DNA of 26,548 bases from RUG760 sp045642205 (lineage in GTDB: Bacteria > Bacillota > Clostridia > Lachnospirales > Bianqueaceae): the NCBI GenBank assembly GCA_045642205.1, contig JAZUIK010000045.1, positions 1-26,548 of the forward strand, written 5' to 3'. The position numbers and the translations under genes are program-made. The notes under the pieces were generated by a model. It saw nothing but the letters and a program-made list of their open reading frames with translations, did no database searches and had not been told where the DNA came from. Of the stretch, positions 6,840 through 14,965 are shown piece by piece (within the stretch, counting starts at the first letter, position 1; each line of letters starts with the position of its first letter).

Positions 6840-7869
6840 TTGCGTTTGCCTCCGTATCCTTCTTCATTCTCTCAGCAATCTCTTCGTTGACGCCGGTCTC
6901 CAGAAATACCAGACACTGACGTACAGCAGAAGCGATCGCCTCTTCCTTACTGTTTCCATGCGCCTTGATAACAGCTCCCTTAACACCAAGCAGCGGGCAT
7001 CCGCCGACAGCTCTGGGATCCAGCTTGCTCTTGACCTTAGCCAGAGAAGGCTTGACCAGAAGTCCTCCGATCTTACCTCTTAAGGAGCTCATGATGCCTT
7101 CCTTCAGACCATTCAGCATAAAGGAAGAAACACCCTCCAGACCCTTGACCAGCACATTACCTGCAAATCCATCGGTAACGATGATATGGAAATCACCGCT
7201 CATGACCTCTCTTGCCTCACAGTTTCCTGCAAAGTTCAGATCCTCAGCCTCCGTGAGCATCTGGTATACGGTCTTGGTCAGTTCGTTACCCTTATGGGAC
7301 TCAACACCTACATTCAGAAGACCGATCTTGGGTTCCTTGACGCCATAGAGGTTTCTGTAATATGCCTCTGCCATACGGGCAAACTGCATCAGATAACCGG
7401 GTTTGCAATCCATGTTGGCACCGGCATCTAAAAGCAGTGCGGGGTACTTTCCTGCAGTGGGGATACCAAGGGTCAGAGCGGGTCTTGCTACGCCCTTGAT
7501 ACGGCCTACCACAAAGGTAGCTCCGGCCAGATAGGCACCGGTATTTCCTGCAGAAACGATACCATCGGCTTCTTTATTCTTGACCATGGAAAGTCCGACC
7601 ACCATAGAAGAATCCTTCTTCTTACGGATCGCTTCTACCGGAGATTCCTCTTCATTTTCGATGACCTCTGTGGTAGGACGGATGATCAGACGATCCGTAT
7701 CATAGGTCTTTCCTTCCAGTTCCTTACGGATCACTTCTTCCGTACCGGTAAGGACGATCTTCACATTATCATGCTCCTTGAGTGCCAGCAGTGCACCACC
7801 TACAGGTCCCTGGGGTGCATAGTCACCGCCCATTGCATCAATGACGATCGTTCTGATTTCTTTGCTCAT
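6832..7869 (-). CDS. plsX: PlsX, acyl-ACP:phosphate acyltransferase
   Basis: PlsX makes acyl-phosphate from acyl-ACP and phosphate, the first step of phosphatidic acid formation with PlsY and PlsC. The family hallmark DAMGGDYAP is at residues 11-19. Further conserved blocks are GNTGAYLAGA (about 106-115), LLDAGANMDCKP (about 146-157), and the C-terminal GGCPLLGVKGAVIKAHG. At 345 residues it is slightly longer than the usual 330. Start ATG at 7869 has AAGGAG seven bases upstream. It opens the plsX-to-ftsY unit behind a good internal promoter and an inverted repeat that could be an operator. The pairing with an ACP that lacks the attachment serine is odd, because PlsX needs a functional acyl-ACP from somewhere. 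Confidence 0.97.
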   Translation of the reverse strand: MSKEIRTIVIDAMGGDYAPQGPVGGALLALKEHDNVKIVLTGTEEVIRKELEGKTYDTDRLIIRPTTEVIENEEESPVEAIRKKKDSSMVVGLSMVKNKEADGIVSAGNTGAYLAGATFVVGRIKGVARPALTLGIPTAGKYPALLLDAGANMDCKPGYLMQFARMAEAYYRNLYGVKEPKIGLLNVGVESHKGNELTKTVYQMLTEAEDLNFAGNCEAREVMSGDFHIIVTDGFAGNVLVKGLEGVSSFMLNGLKEGIMSSLRGKIGGLLVKPSLAKVKSKLDPRAVGGCPLLGVKGAVIKAHGNSKEEAIASAVRQCLVFLETGVNEEIAERMKKDTEANANG

Positions 7870-7898
7870 GGTCGTACTCCTTATATTCTTTACTATAA

Positions 7899-7953
7899 AC
7901 TGAATTTTCAGTGATCAAATTTACATGATACCTTACTTTGGAAGGAATATCAA
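7899..7953 (-). promoter_or_regulatory. Promoter and candidate operator of the plsX operon
   Basis: On the minus strand TTGATA (7948-7953) and TATCAT (7925-7930) are separated by exactly 17 bp, a good sigma-A promoter; the -35 overlaps the recU stop codon. Just downstream of the expected start of transcription lie the palindrome TGATCA (7912-7917) and an inverted repeat with arms ACTGAA / TTCAGT (7899-7912), a usual place for a repressor site. FapR or FabT control of plsX is known in other Firmicutes, but this repeat does not clearly match either consensus. Confidence 0.55.
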
Positions 7954-8498
7954 GTTTTTCCCTTGTTTTGGGATGCCTTCATTTTGGCATACTTCAATAC
8001 CGTTACCAGATAATTGAGGTACAGACTATGATCTTCCGGCACCAGCAGTTCCTTGTCAAAGGCTGTATAGGGAACAGAAGAACGTCCTTCCGGATCCTCA
8101 TAGTACTGTTTCAGCACCTCGATGGGAAGTACATAGGTCTCCTCATAGTCCGTAAAATGGACCAACAGGAAAGAGATACCGCCCTGTTCGGAAAAGTCTG
8201 ACATGAATGCCACCTGATGGGGATGGATATTGGAGAAGGGAAGACTTTTCTTACCGCACTCCTTGGCATCAAAGCAGATCGGGATCCCACCCATGACACC
8301 AATATAGTCAACCGTACTCTTCTGTTCAAAATATGCCAGCTTGATCACGTGCTTATCGGAATCGATCTCGATGGGCTTAATTGGAGTCGGGATCTTCTGG
8401 ATCAGAGCCAGACCTTCCTTGCGGTACTGCTCGTTGGTCATGTTGATCAGTTCTTCGAAGGCACTGCCTCGAAGACCGCGTGAATTCCAGCGGCTCAT
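7950..8498 (-). CDS. recU: RecU, Holliday junction resolvase
   Basis: RecU resolves Holliday junctions during recombinational repair and chromosome segregation in Firmicutes, in place of RuvC. The 182 residues begin with the family hallmark SRWNSRGLRGSAFEELI and continue with ALIQKIPTPIKPI (31-43), YFEQKSTVDYIG (56-67) and CFDAKEC (75-81); Asp64, Asp77, Lys79 and Glu80 fit the PD-(D/E)xK-type active site. Length is close to other RecU proteins (about 170-205). Start ATG at 8498 is supported by AAAGGAGG inside the end of the upstream lipoprotein gene, which stops one base earlier. In B. subtilis recU is paired with a penicillin-binding protein gene; here its neighbour is a solute-binding lipoprotein, so the context is unusual. 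Confidence 0.97.
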   Translation of the reverse strand: MSRWNSRGLRGSAFEELINMTNEQYRKEGLALIQKIPTPIKPIEIDSDKHVIKLAYFEQKSTVDYIGVMGGIPICFDAKECGKKSLPFSNIHPHQVAFMSDFSEQGGISFLLVHFTDYEETYVLPIEVLKQYYEDPEGRSSVPYTAFDKELLVPEDHSLYLNYLVTVLKYAKMKASQNKGKT

Positions 8499-8499
8499 C

Positions 8500-10017
8500 T
8501 TACTCCTCCTTTCCCATACTTAAGTTCTCGATCCCTCTGAAAACATGTCCGGCCCAGGGAATCAAATCTCCCTTGATGCCATATCCTGTGATGCTACCTC
8601 CCTGCAGGAAGAACAGGCCATAGGTATCCATGCTTTCCATTTCTTTATCCGCTTCCTGTCTGGCAAGATCGATCCACATATCCGGTGTATAGTTCATTGC
8701 CCCATTGACACCGATACCCTGTCTTTCCAGAAGCGATGTCAGATCAAAGGTTTCCCTCTTCAGGTAGATATCATAATAGGATCCGTTCTCAGACAGGTTC
8801 ACTCTGTATCCCAGATCCTGAAGCTGTCTCTGTATGGAACGAGCAGCCTGTGAGAGTACCTCATCCGTGCTATCGTAGAGCAAGGTAAGTTCGATGGTAT
8901 ATTCCAGCTTATCCATCTTCTCCGTACCGATAGCCACATCGGCCTCCGGCTTATACCATGTATTCGGACGAAGAAGAGTCTCGGTGATATACCCTCTTCC
9001 ATAATAACTGTCTCGTAAGACTCCCTGGGCATCGATCGCCTTAGCGATCGCCATACGGCTGTCCAGGCTCAGACAATAGCCTGACTTGGCAAACTCGATA
9101 TAGACTGCTTCATTAGTCAGAAAACTGTGCACACCGGTATTGATCTGGTTGGAATAACGTCCCCATTCCAGGATCTCCTCGGTATAAAGATTGATCCTTC
9201 CTGTTTCAAAGCATCCTTCCAGGGTCTCCTGGTCCGGTACCAGATAGACTCTGATCGTCTCGATCTGTGCCGTTCCCTGGAACCACTCTTGGTTGATCCC
9301 CAGTTCGTATTCCCTTTTTCCCACGGTCTTTGTCCATCGATAAGGACCGGTTCCTTTAGGAAGTGCAGCAGAGACGCTGCTGGAGGGAACGATTGGAAAT
9401 GTCAACGCCTCCAGAGATGCCATGGATACGGAATCAAAATACATCCTGACACTGTTTGTTCCCACCGCTTCCACTCTGCGCACAAGCTTTGCTTTCTCTG
9501 AGAAATAACTGTCAGAGTTTTTAAGCTTATTGATCGTATAGACCACATCCGCTGCATCGAAATTGGAACCATCATGGAACTTGATGCCGCTGCGCAATGT
9601 GATCGTGACAAACCCATTACCGCTTTCCGGATCTCGTCCGAAACTATAGCCTTCCGCCAGAACAGGGATCAGAGAATCATCTTCACCTTTCTCAAACAGC
9701 GGATCACAAAGGAGCATCAGACATTGTGCTGTCCATGCATCCTTCACATCCCAGGGCTGTCTGGAAGACTGATCCACCAGGGCGATCCGCAGTTCCTTAA
9801 GGACACTGTCTCCTTCACTCATGGCAGGCAATACCGTGGAGTCCACCGACGACTCTTCGACTGGAGTATCCGGGAGGTAAACTTCCTCCGCAGGAAGATC
9901 TTCTGTCATAGTCTCCTCATCGCCCCGATCGATCTCGATACTGCAGCCTCCTATTACTAGACATATAACCAGGAGCCAGGCGATAGAGATCGTCTTCAAT
10001 ATTTTTCTTTGTTTCAT
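8500..10017 (-). CDS. Family 5 extracellular solute-binding lipoprotein (peptide/nickel-type), orphan
   Basis: The 505-residue product starts with a lipoprotein signal: basic MKQRKILK, a hydrophobic stretch and lipobox VIGGC with Cys25 as the lipid-modified residue, followed by an acidic linker. The mature part has the SBP_bac_5 order: LAEGYSF, ITLRSGIKFHDGSNFDAADVVYTI (the family's most conserved region, about 132-155) and later TGPYRW. Such proteins capture oligopeptides, nickel or other ligands for an ABC importer, but no permease or ATPase gene is adjacent. It starts 3 bp after the coaE stop and ends 1 bp before recU, so it is co-transcribed with replication and repair genes. Ligand and partner transporter cannot be told from the sequence; a sensory or wall-related role is possible. 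Confidence 0.85.
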   Translation of the reverse strand: MKQRKILKTISIAWLLVICLVIGGCSIEIDRGDEETMTEDLPAEEVYLPDTPVEESSVDSTVLPAMSEGDSVLKELRIALVDQSSRQPWDVKDAWTAQCLMLLCDPLFEKGEDDSLIPVLAEGYSFGRDPESGNGFVTITLRSGIKFHDGSNFDAADVVYTINKLKNSDSYFSEKAKLVRRVEAVGTNSVRMYFDSVSMASLEALTFPIVPSSSVSAALPKGTGPYRWTKTVGKREYELGINQEWFQGTAQIETIRVYLVPDQETLEGCFETGRINLYTEEILEWGRYSNQINTGVHSFLTNEAVYIEFAKSGYCLSLDSRMAIAKAIDAQGVLRDSYYGRGYITETLLRPNTWYKPEADVAIGTEKMDKLEYTIELTLLYDSTDEVLSQAARSIQRQLQDLGYRVNLSENGSYYDIYLKRETFDLTSLLERQGIGVNGAMNYTPDMWIDLARQEADKEMESMDTYGLFFLQGGSITGYGIKGDLIPWAGHVFRGIENLSMGKEE

Positions 10018-10020
10018 GGA

Positions 10021-10671
10021 TCACTCCGACTGCTCTGTTTCTTTCAATGACCGGATCAGTTGATCACATTGATCCATCAAAAGAGATAAGGGTCCATCCG
10101 TAGATCGGATCACATGATCCGCCATGGAAAGATACATTTCATCCTCCATCTGGGCTGTGATCCTAGATAGAGCCTCTTCCTCCGAAAGACCTCTTTCTTC
10201 CATCAGGCGCTTCTTTCTAAGCATAGGCTCCGCATAGACAACAATAGAGGTATCCACCAGATCCTTCAGATCCGAACGGAACAGTTCGATGGCCTCCACC
10301 AGGATATATGTCTCCTCTGCCTTAAGAGCCATCTCATAGATCCTCCGGCAGACCGCAGGATGCACCATGGCATTCAGGGTCTTCAGCTGCTCGGGATCAT
10401 TAAATACGATGGCGCCAAGGGCCTTTCTGTTTACGATCCCGTTTTCGAACAAGATACCTTCTCCAAACACCTTGGCCAGAGAGACGCTCATTTCCTGGAC
10501 CACCTCTCTTCCCACCAGATCCGCATCGATCCGAAGGGCTCCTAAGGTCTTCTCTATATACTGACTTACCGTCGATTTACCGGAAGCAATGGTCCCCGTA
10601 AAACCAAGGATCATCTTATCCGGGATCGAAGGCTGTCTGTCCTTTTTGCGCTTTCCTTTATTTGGCATCAT
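10021..10671 (-). CDS. coaE: CoaE, dephospho-CoA kinase
   Basis: CoaE phosphorylates the ribose 3'-OH of dephospho-CoA, the last step of coenzyme A synthesis. The P-loop GTIASGKST (26-34) is preceded by the beta strand MILGFTG. Typical blocks follow: RIDADLVGREVV, VNRKALGAIVFNDP, LNAMVHPAV, and ILVEAIELFRSDLKDLVD at the acidic site. The usual family length is about 200; this 216-residue product carries a basic N-terminal extension of 19 residues if the ATG at 10671 is used. That start overlaps the polA stop by 14 nt and has AGGAG upstream, whereas the internal Met20 lacks a convincing ribosome site. polA-coaE is a common Gram-positive pairing. Confidence 0.95.
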   Translation of the reverse strand: MMPNKGKRKKDRQPSIPDKMILGFTGTIASGKSTVSQYIEKTLGALRIDADLVGREVVQEMSVSLAKVFGEGILFENGIVNRKALGAIVFNDPEQLKTLNAMVHPAVCRRIYEMALKAEETYILVEAIELFRSDLKDLVDTSIVVYAEPMLRKKRLMEERGLSEEEALSRITAQMEDEMYLSMADHVIRSTDGPLSLLMDQCDQLIRSLKETEQSE

Positions 10672-13396
10672 ACCAGGTCTCTCCTGTCTCTACTTCCACC
10701 GTTAAAGGAACCAAGAGATTTGCAGCACCCTGCATCTCTTCCACAAGGATCTTCTCTACGATCTCTTTTTCCGGACGATAGACCTCGATCATCAGTTCAT
10801 CATGGACCTGAAGGATCAGTTTGCTGACAAGACCTTCCTTCTTCAGTCTCTGATAGACCTTCACCATGGCGATCTTGATGATATCGGCGGCACTTCCCTG
10901 GATAGGCATATTCTTTGCGACACGCTCTCCAAAGGAACGCTGTACAAAATTCTTTGCTTTCAGTTCTTCGATCTGACGACGGCGTCCGAAGATCGTTACA
11001 CCGTAGCCCTTTTCTTTTGCACTTTCCACGCAATGATCCAGAAAGCCTTTGACACTGGGGAAACGGGCAAAATAATCGTTGATGTACTTGGATGCCTCTT
11101 TATTGGTAAGACCAAGGTCATTTGCCAGAGAAAAAGCGCTCATACCATAGATGATACCGAAGTTGACTGCCTTCGCAGAACTTCTCTGGGAAGAGGTAAC
11201 CTCTTCGTAGGGAATATGCAGTACCTCCGATGCGGTCAGCCTGTGGATGTCGGCTCCCTGACGATAGGCATTGACCATAGCCTCATCCGTGGACATATGG
11301 GCAACCAGTCTCAACTCGATCTGAGAATAGTCCGCATCCATAAAGAAGAAGTCAGAAGATCTGGGGACAAATGCTTTTCTCAGTTCTCGTCCGAGTTTCT
11401 CTCTGATGGGGATATTCTGAAGGTTCGGCTCGGTACAGCTCAATCTTCCGGTAGCCGTGACTGCCTGTTGGAAGTTGCAATGGATCTTTCCATCGGACTG
11501 TACGCAGGGTTTTAAGCCTTCCACATAAGTGGATTCCAGTTTTGTCAGACGACGAAATTCCAATACCTTATCGATAATGGGATGGTAAGGACGGAGTCCC
11601 TCCAGCACTTCTGCATTGGTAGAATAGCCGGATTTCGTCTTCTTTCCTGCAGGTAATCCCAGATTCTCAAAAAGGATCTGTCCCAGCTGTCTGGGAGACT
11701 GGATATTGAACTCGCATCCGGCAAGCTCATAGATCTCTCCCTGTAAACGGGAGATCTCCTTTCTAAGGAAAGTACCGATAGTCTCAAGTTCCTCCAGATC
11801 TACCGCGATACCCTCATTCTCCATGGAAGCAAGTACCTCCACCAGAGGGCCTTCCATCTCGGTATACAGGGACAGCATCTCAGTCTCTTTCAGTCGATTT
11901 TTAAGTACAGGTGCTGCCTGCTCTAAGACCTGAGCCTGCTGCAGTGCATAATTGCCACGGATCTCCTCATCCGTCATCATCCAGGAGATCTTCTTCGCAC
12001 CGGAACCAAGGATCTCTTCCTCTGCCGGGATCAGGATATCCAGGTAGGTCGAGGAGATAGTATCCACGGTATAATGTCCGGTCGTTGCGTTCAAAAGATA
12101 AGCAGCTACCATCTCATCCAGTACATCACCCTTGATCTCGATGTTCTCCTTCATGGCAGCCTTATAGAAAGGTTTCGCATCACAGAAACACTTGGAAACG
12201 GTCTCATTCTCCAGAAGAGGCTTCAATCCCGTCAAAAGTTCCTTGATGGTTCCATCGGCATAGAATCCGTTCACGGCTGCACCGATGATCTCATCTGCCC
12301 CTTCATCTCTGAGGCAGACCACGCTGATGGTCTTGGGATCGGTCTCTTCCAGTTTTTTCATCAGATCGCTCATATTAGAGAGGATCTCACCTTTTTTCAG
12401 AGTAATCTTCTGAGAGTGACCTGAAACACCCTCGGTCTCCATATCATCTTCCAGTCCCATCTGGGTCATAGGCACGATCTCATCGGCCTGGGTCAGCTGC
12501 TGCATGGCAGCTTCCTTGACCATACCGGACTGGGTGACCTTCTTAAGGATGGTCTTCAGTTCATATTTCCTCAGTTCATCCACGAACTCAGGGGTATGGA
12601 AAGTCTCCTCCTCGATGGTTTTAGGCATGGGGACTTCTTCCGCATCAATCTTAATAGTAGCCAGGACCAGAGACAGTCTTGCCTGATCCTGATATTCAGA
12701 GAGGTTCTTACCTGCAGACGGAGGTTTCACCTCACCTGCATGAAGGATCGCTTCCTCCACTGTCTTATATTCCTGGATGATCTTCATGGCGGTCTTCTCA
12801 CCGATCTTAGGAACACCGGGAATATTATCGGAGGAATCTCCCATCAGGGCCTTCATCTGAAGATATCCCATCGGTTCGACACCATATTTTTCTACGACTT
12901 CTGCCACATGGTAGATCTCATACTCCGTGCCATCCTTTTTGGTCTTGGGAAGGCATACGGTAATATGCTCATCGACCAGCTGCAGAAGGTCTCTGTCTCC
13001 GGAAAGGATCGTAACCTCATTTCCCTGAGCGGCCCCTCTTTTGGCAGCAGTTCCGATCAGATCATCTGCCTCCAGCCCCTTTTGCATGAGCAGCTGAACG
13101 CCGGCTTTTTTCAGCATTTCCTGCAGTGCAGGGATCTGCTCTCTGAGCTCCTCCTGCATGGGAGGACGATTTCCCTTGTACTCTTCATACATCTCATGAC
13201 GGAACGTGGGATGATGGAGGTCAAACGCAATGGCCAGCTGGGTAGGCTTTACCTTATCCATGACAGAAAACAGGATATTAAAGAATCCAAACAGCGCATT
13301 GGTATATTGTCCCTTGGAATTGGTCAAAAGACGCACGCCGAAAAACGCACGGTTGGCAATGGAATGTCCATCTACCAATAAGATACGTTCACTCAT
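10658..13396 (-). CDS. polA: PolA, DNA polymerase I with an apparently inactive proofreading domain
   Basis: PolA fills gaps and removes RNA primers in replication and repair. Its 912 residues comprise a 5'-3' exonuclease domain (about 1-290; DGHSIANRAFFG at 10, LSGDRDLLQL at 131-140, GDSSDNIPGVPKIGEKTA at 186-203), a central 3'-5' exonuclease-like domain (about 330-510) and the polymerase domain (about 515-912). Motif A is DYSQIELR (689-696), motif B RSSAKAVNFGIIYG (738-751), motif C VHDEL (864-868). The exo I segment reads SVVCLRDE where proofreading enzymes have D-x-E, so editing is probably lost, as in several Firmicutes enzymes. GGAGG lies eight bases before ATG 13396. It leads the polA-coaE-lipoprotein-recU group, 62 bp after the transporter gene, without a clear promoter in that gap. 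Confidence 0.98.
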   Translation of the reverse strand: MSERILLVDGHSIANRAFFGVRLLTNSKGQYTNALFGFFNILFSVMDKVKPTQLAIAFDLHHPTFRHEMYEEYKGNRPPMQEELREQIPALQEMLKKAGVQLLMQKGLEADDLIGTAAKRGAAQGNEVTILSGDRDLLQLVDEHITVCLPKTKKDGTEYEIYHVAEVVEKYGVEPMGYLQMKALMGDSSDNIPGVPKIGEKTAMKIIQEYKTVEEAILHAGEVKPPSAGKNLSEYQDQARLSLVLATIKIDAEEVPMPKTIEEETFHTPEFVDELRKYELKTILKKVTQSGMVKEAAMQQLTQADEIVPMTQMGLEDDMETEGVSGHSQKITLKKGEILSNMSDLMKKLEETDPKTISVVCLRDEGADEIIGAAVNGFYADGTIKELLTGLKPLLENETVSKCFCDAKPFYKAAMKENIEIKGDVLDEMVAAYLLNATTGHYTVDTISSTYLDILIPAEEEILGSGAKKISWMMTDEEIRGNYALQQAQVLEQAAPVLKNRLKETEMLSLYTEMEGPLVEVLASMENEGIAVDLEELETIGTFLRKEISRLQGEIYELAGCEFNIQSPRQLGQILFENLGLPAGKKTKSGYSTNAEVLEGLRPYHPIIDKVLEFRRLTKLESTYVEGLKPCVQSDGKIHCNFQQAVTATGRLSCTEPNLQNIPIREKLGRELRKAFVPRSSDFFFMDADYSQIELRLVAHMSTDEAMVNAYRQGADIHRLTASEVLHIPYEEVTSSQRSSAKAVNFGIIYGMSAFSLANDLGLTNKEASKYINDYFARFPSVKGFLDHCVESAKEKGYGVTIFGRRRQIEELKAKNFVQRSFGERVAKNMPIQGSAADIIKIAMVKVYQRLKKEGLVSKLILQVHDELMIEVYRPEKEIVEKILVEEMQGAANLLVPLTVEVETGETWYDAK

Positions 13397-13458
13397 CTTA
13401 CTACCTCCAGACAGATCGAAAGTTGGCTATATAAGGCCTTGATTATTAACAGATAGGA

Positions 13459-14688
13459 TTACGGATTGGTCTTCTTCTCCCTGGTCAGGATCGGCAAAAA
13501 GATCATCAAAAGCACAGGGAAGACGATGGAGAACAGAAGTCCTCCGCGAAGAGAAAACTGATCAGCACTCAATTTCAGTGCATCGTTCATGGACGTTGTC
13601 AAAAGCGCATCAGAAATGATTCCCGTAGCCCAGGGGCCTGCGGAACATCCGATATCTCCGCCCAGTGCCAGAAGTGCAAATAAAGCGGTGCCACCCGTAG
13701 GGATTGCTTTGGAAGAAAGGACCAGAGTTCCAGGCCACATCATGGAAACAGACAAACCGCAAAGTCCAAGACCGATCAGAGAAAAGACCGGATTGGGAAC
13801 AAAAACGGCCAGAAGATAGCTGACGATACAGAGCGCTGCAGAGATCATCAGCGTTTTACGCATATTGATCTTCTCACCTCTGAAGCCGTAATACAGTCGA
13901 CCGATCCCCATCATGATGGCAAAGAAGCAAGGACCGACGATATCACCGATGGTCTTGTTCATTCCCAGTGCCTTCTGGGTAAACATACTGGCCCACTGGC
14001 TCATAGCCTGCTCGGAAGCACCGGATGCGATCATGACCATGACAGCTGCCCAGAAAAGTCCGGAACGCAGCAGCGTCTTATGGTTGCCATCCTCATGGCC
14101 GGAAACCATTTCCGGGAAGGGAGAGATCAAAAACAGGATCATATCCACCAGCGGAACAATGGTCCAGATCACCAGGATCCATTGCCAGTTCTCATTTCCG
14201 AAAACCCTGAGCATCAATGTGGTTCCAAGGATAGCCAACAAGCATCCCCAGCAATAAAAGGAATGCAGAAATGCCATAGAGGAACCCTTATCATCACTGG
14301 GAAGTGCATCCGTTACGGGGGAACTCATAACCTCATTGATACCACAGCCCATGCTGTAGAACAGACAGGCGATCAAAAGTCCTGCATAGACATGATTCAC
14401 AAAGATAGAAGGTGCCAGAGCCATCAGGATGAAACCACCGATGTTCAATCCGCAGCAGACGACCATAGCCATGCGTGCATCGATCTTATGAGAGATCAGA
14501 GACAGAAGATAATCCACTCCGATCTGAACAACGAACATGACAAGGATCAGGGTTCCCAGCTGTGAATAAGACAAGCCGTAATTATCCTGAAATACAGAAA
14601 ACAGAATGGACGGAGCCATGACGGCAATAGCCTGAGAGATACTGCTGAGGCGACATGCCAGGGTCGTTGTTTTATATGTTAATTTCAT
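13459..14688 (-). CDS. Major facilitator superfamily transporter, substrate unknown
   Basis: The 409-residue protein is highly hydrophobic with about twelve predicted membrane segments: six before and six after a hydrophilic middle loop near PFPEMVSGHEDGNHKT (about 211-226). The loop between helices 2 and 3 (LISHKIDARMAM, about 64-75) and its counterpart YYGFRGEKINMRKT in the second half resemble the MFS DRxGRR-type loops. This supports a proton- or sodium-coupled secondary transporter in the plasma membrane. The glycine-rich pattern and FxxW-type helices recall sugar or fucose permease-like members, but no substrate motif is decisive. It has its own extended -10 promoter with an inverted repeat in the 5' leader and is followed by polA after 62 bp; read-through into polA is possible because no terminator separates them. 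Confidence 0.85.
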   Translation of the reverse strand: MKLTYKTTTLACRLSSISQAIAVMAPSILFSVFQDNYGLSYSQLGTLILVMFVVQIGVDYLLSLISHKIDARMAMVVCCGLNIGGFILMALAPSIFVNHVYAGLLIACLFYSMGCGINEVMSSPVTDALPSDDKGSSMAFLHSFYCWGCLLAILGTTLMLRVFGNENWQWILVIWTIVPLVDMILFLISPFPEMVSGHEDGNHKTLLRSGLFWAAVMVMIASGASEQAMSQWASMFTQKALGMNKTIGDIVGPCFFAIMMGIGRLYYGFRGEKINMRKTLMISAALCIVSYLLAVFVPNPVFSLIGLGLCGLSVSMMWPGTLVLSSKAIPTGGTALFALLALGGDIGCSAGPWATGIISDALLTTSMNDALKLSADQFSLRGGLLFSIVFPVLLMIFLPILTREKKTNP

Positions 14689-14717
14689 AAATTTGCACCT
14701 TTTCTTAAACGAGCATA

Positions 14718-14750
14718 ATACGGCATTTTCACCGTATCATACGTATTATA
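14718..14750 (-). promoter_or_regulatory. Extended -10 promoter and inverted-repeat leader of the MFS gene
   Basis: On the minus strand TGGTATAAT places a perfect -10 (14745-14750) with an extended TG, about 57 bases before the start codon. The palindrome ATACGTAT (14739-14746) overlaps it. Downstream, ATACGG (14718-14723) and CCGTAT (14732-14737) form an inverted repeat spaced by 8 bases, placed like a repressor operator or short leader hairpin. A -35 is not evident. Confidence 0.5.
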
Positions 14751-14763
14751 CCACACATTTCCC

Positions 14764-14792
14764 TTGACGGAAAATAACCACTGTGATACAAT
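14764..14792 (+). promoter_or_regulatory. Sigma-A promoter of tRNA-Leu
   Basis: TTGACG (14764-14769) and TACAAT (14787-14792) are separated by exactly 17 bp. The expected transcription start lies a few bases before the mature tRNA 5' end at 14804, so the primary transcript needs very little 5' trimming. Confidence 0.8.
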
Positions 14793-14803
14793 TTACAAAT
14801 CTT

Positions 14804-14886
14804 GCTGGTGTGTCGGAATGGCAGACGAGGCAGACTCAAAATCTGTTGTGTGTGAGCACGTGTGGGTTCGACCCCCACCACCAGCA
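14804..14886 (+). tRNA. tRNA-Leu, anticodon CAA
   Basis: All cloverleaf parts can be drawn by eye. The acceptor arms are GCTGGTG (14804-14810) and CACCAGC (14879-14885) with discriminator A. The anticodon stem is GCAGA / TCTGT with loop CTCAAAA, giving anticodon CAA for UUG codons. A long class II variable arm lies around TGTGTGAGCACG. The T arm is GTGGG-TTCGACC-CCCAC. Leucine identity agrees with the long variable arm and A73. CCA is not encoded and must be added. The gene is single, with its own promoter and terminator. Confidence 0.97.
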
Positions 14887-14918
14887 CTCGAAAAGCAAAG
14901 AAAAAAGAAACTAAAAAT

Positions 14919-14963
14919 AAAGGCTTAGGAAAATGCTTGCATTTGACTAAGCCTTTGTTTTTT
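14919..14963 (+). terminator. Rho-independent terminator of tRNA-Leu
   Basis: AAAGGCTTAG (14919-14928) pairs with CTAAGCCTTT (14947-14956), extended inward by AAATGC / GCATTT, and is followed by GTTTTTT. It begins 33 bases after the mature tRNA 3' end. Confidence 0.9.
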
Positions 14964-14965
14964 GG

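Noticed and set aside
12596..13381. 261-codon open frame antisense to the polA exonuclease domain
   Set aside because: PolA motifs are unambiguous on the minus strand; nothing supports a second gene.
10658..13396. Loss of proofreading residues in PolA as a novelty
   Set aside because: Degenerate 3'-5' exonuclease domains are already well known in PolA of many Gram-positive bacteria; kept only as a note in the annotation.
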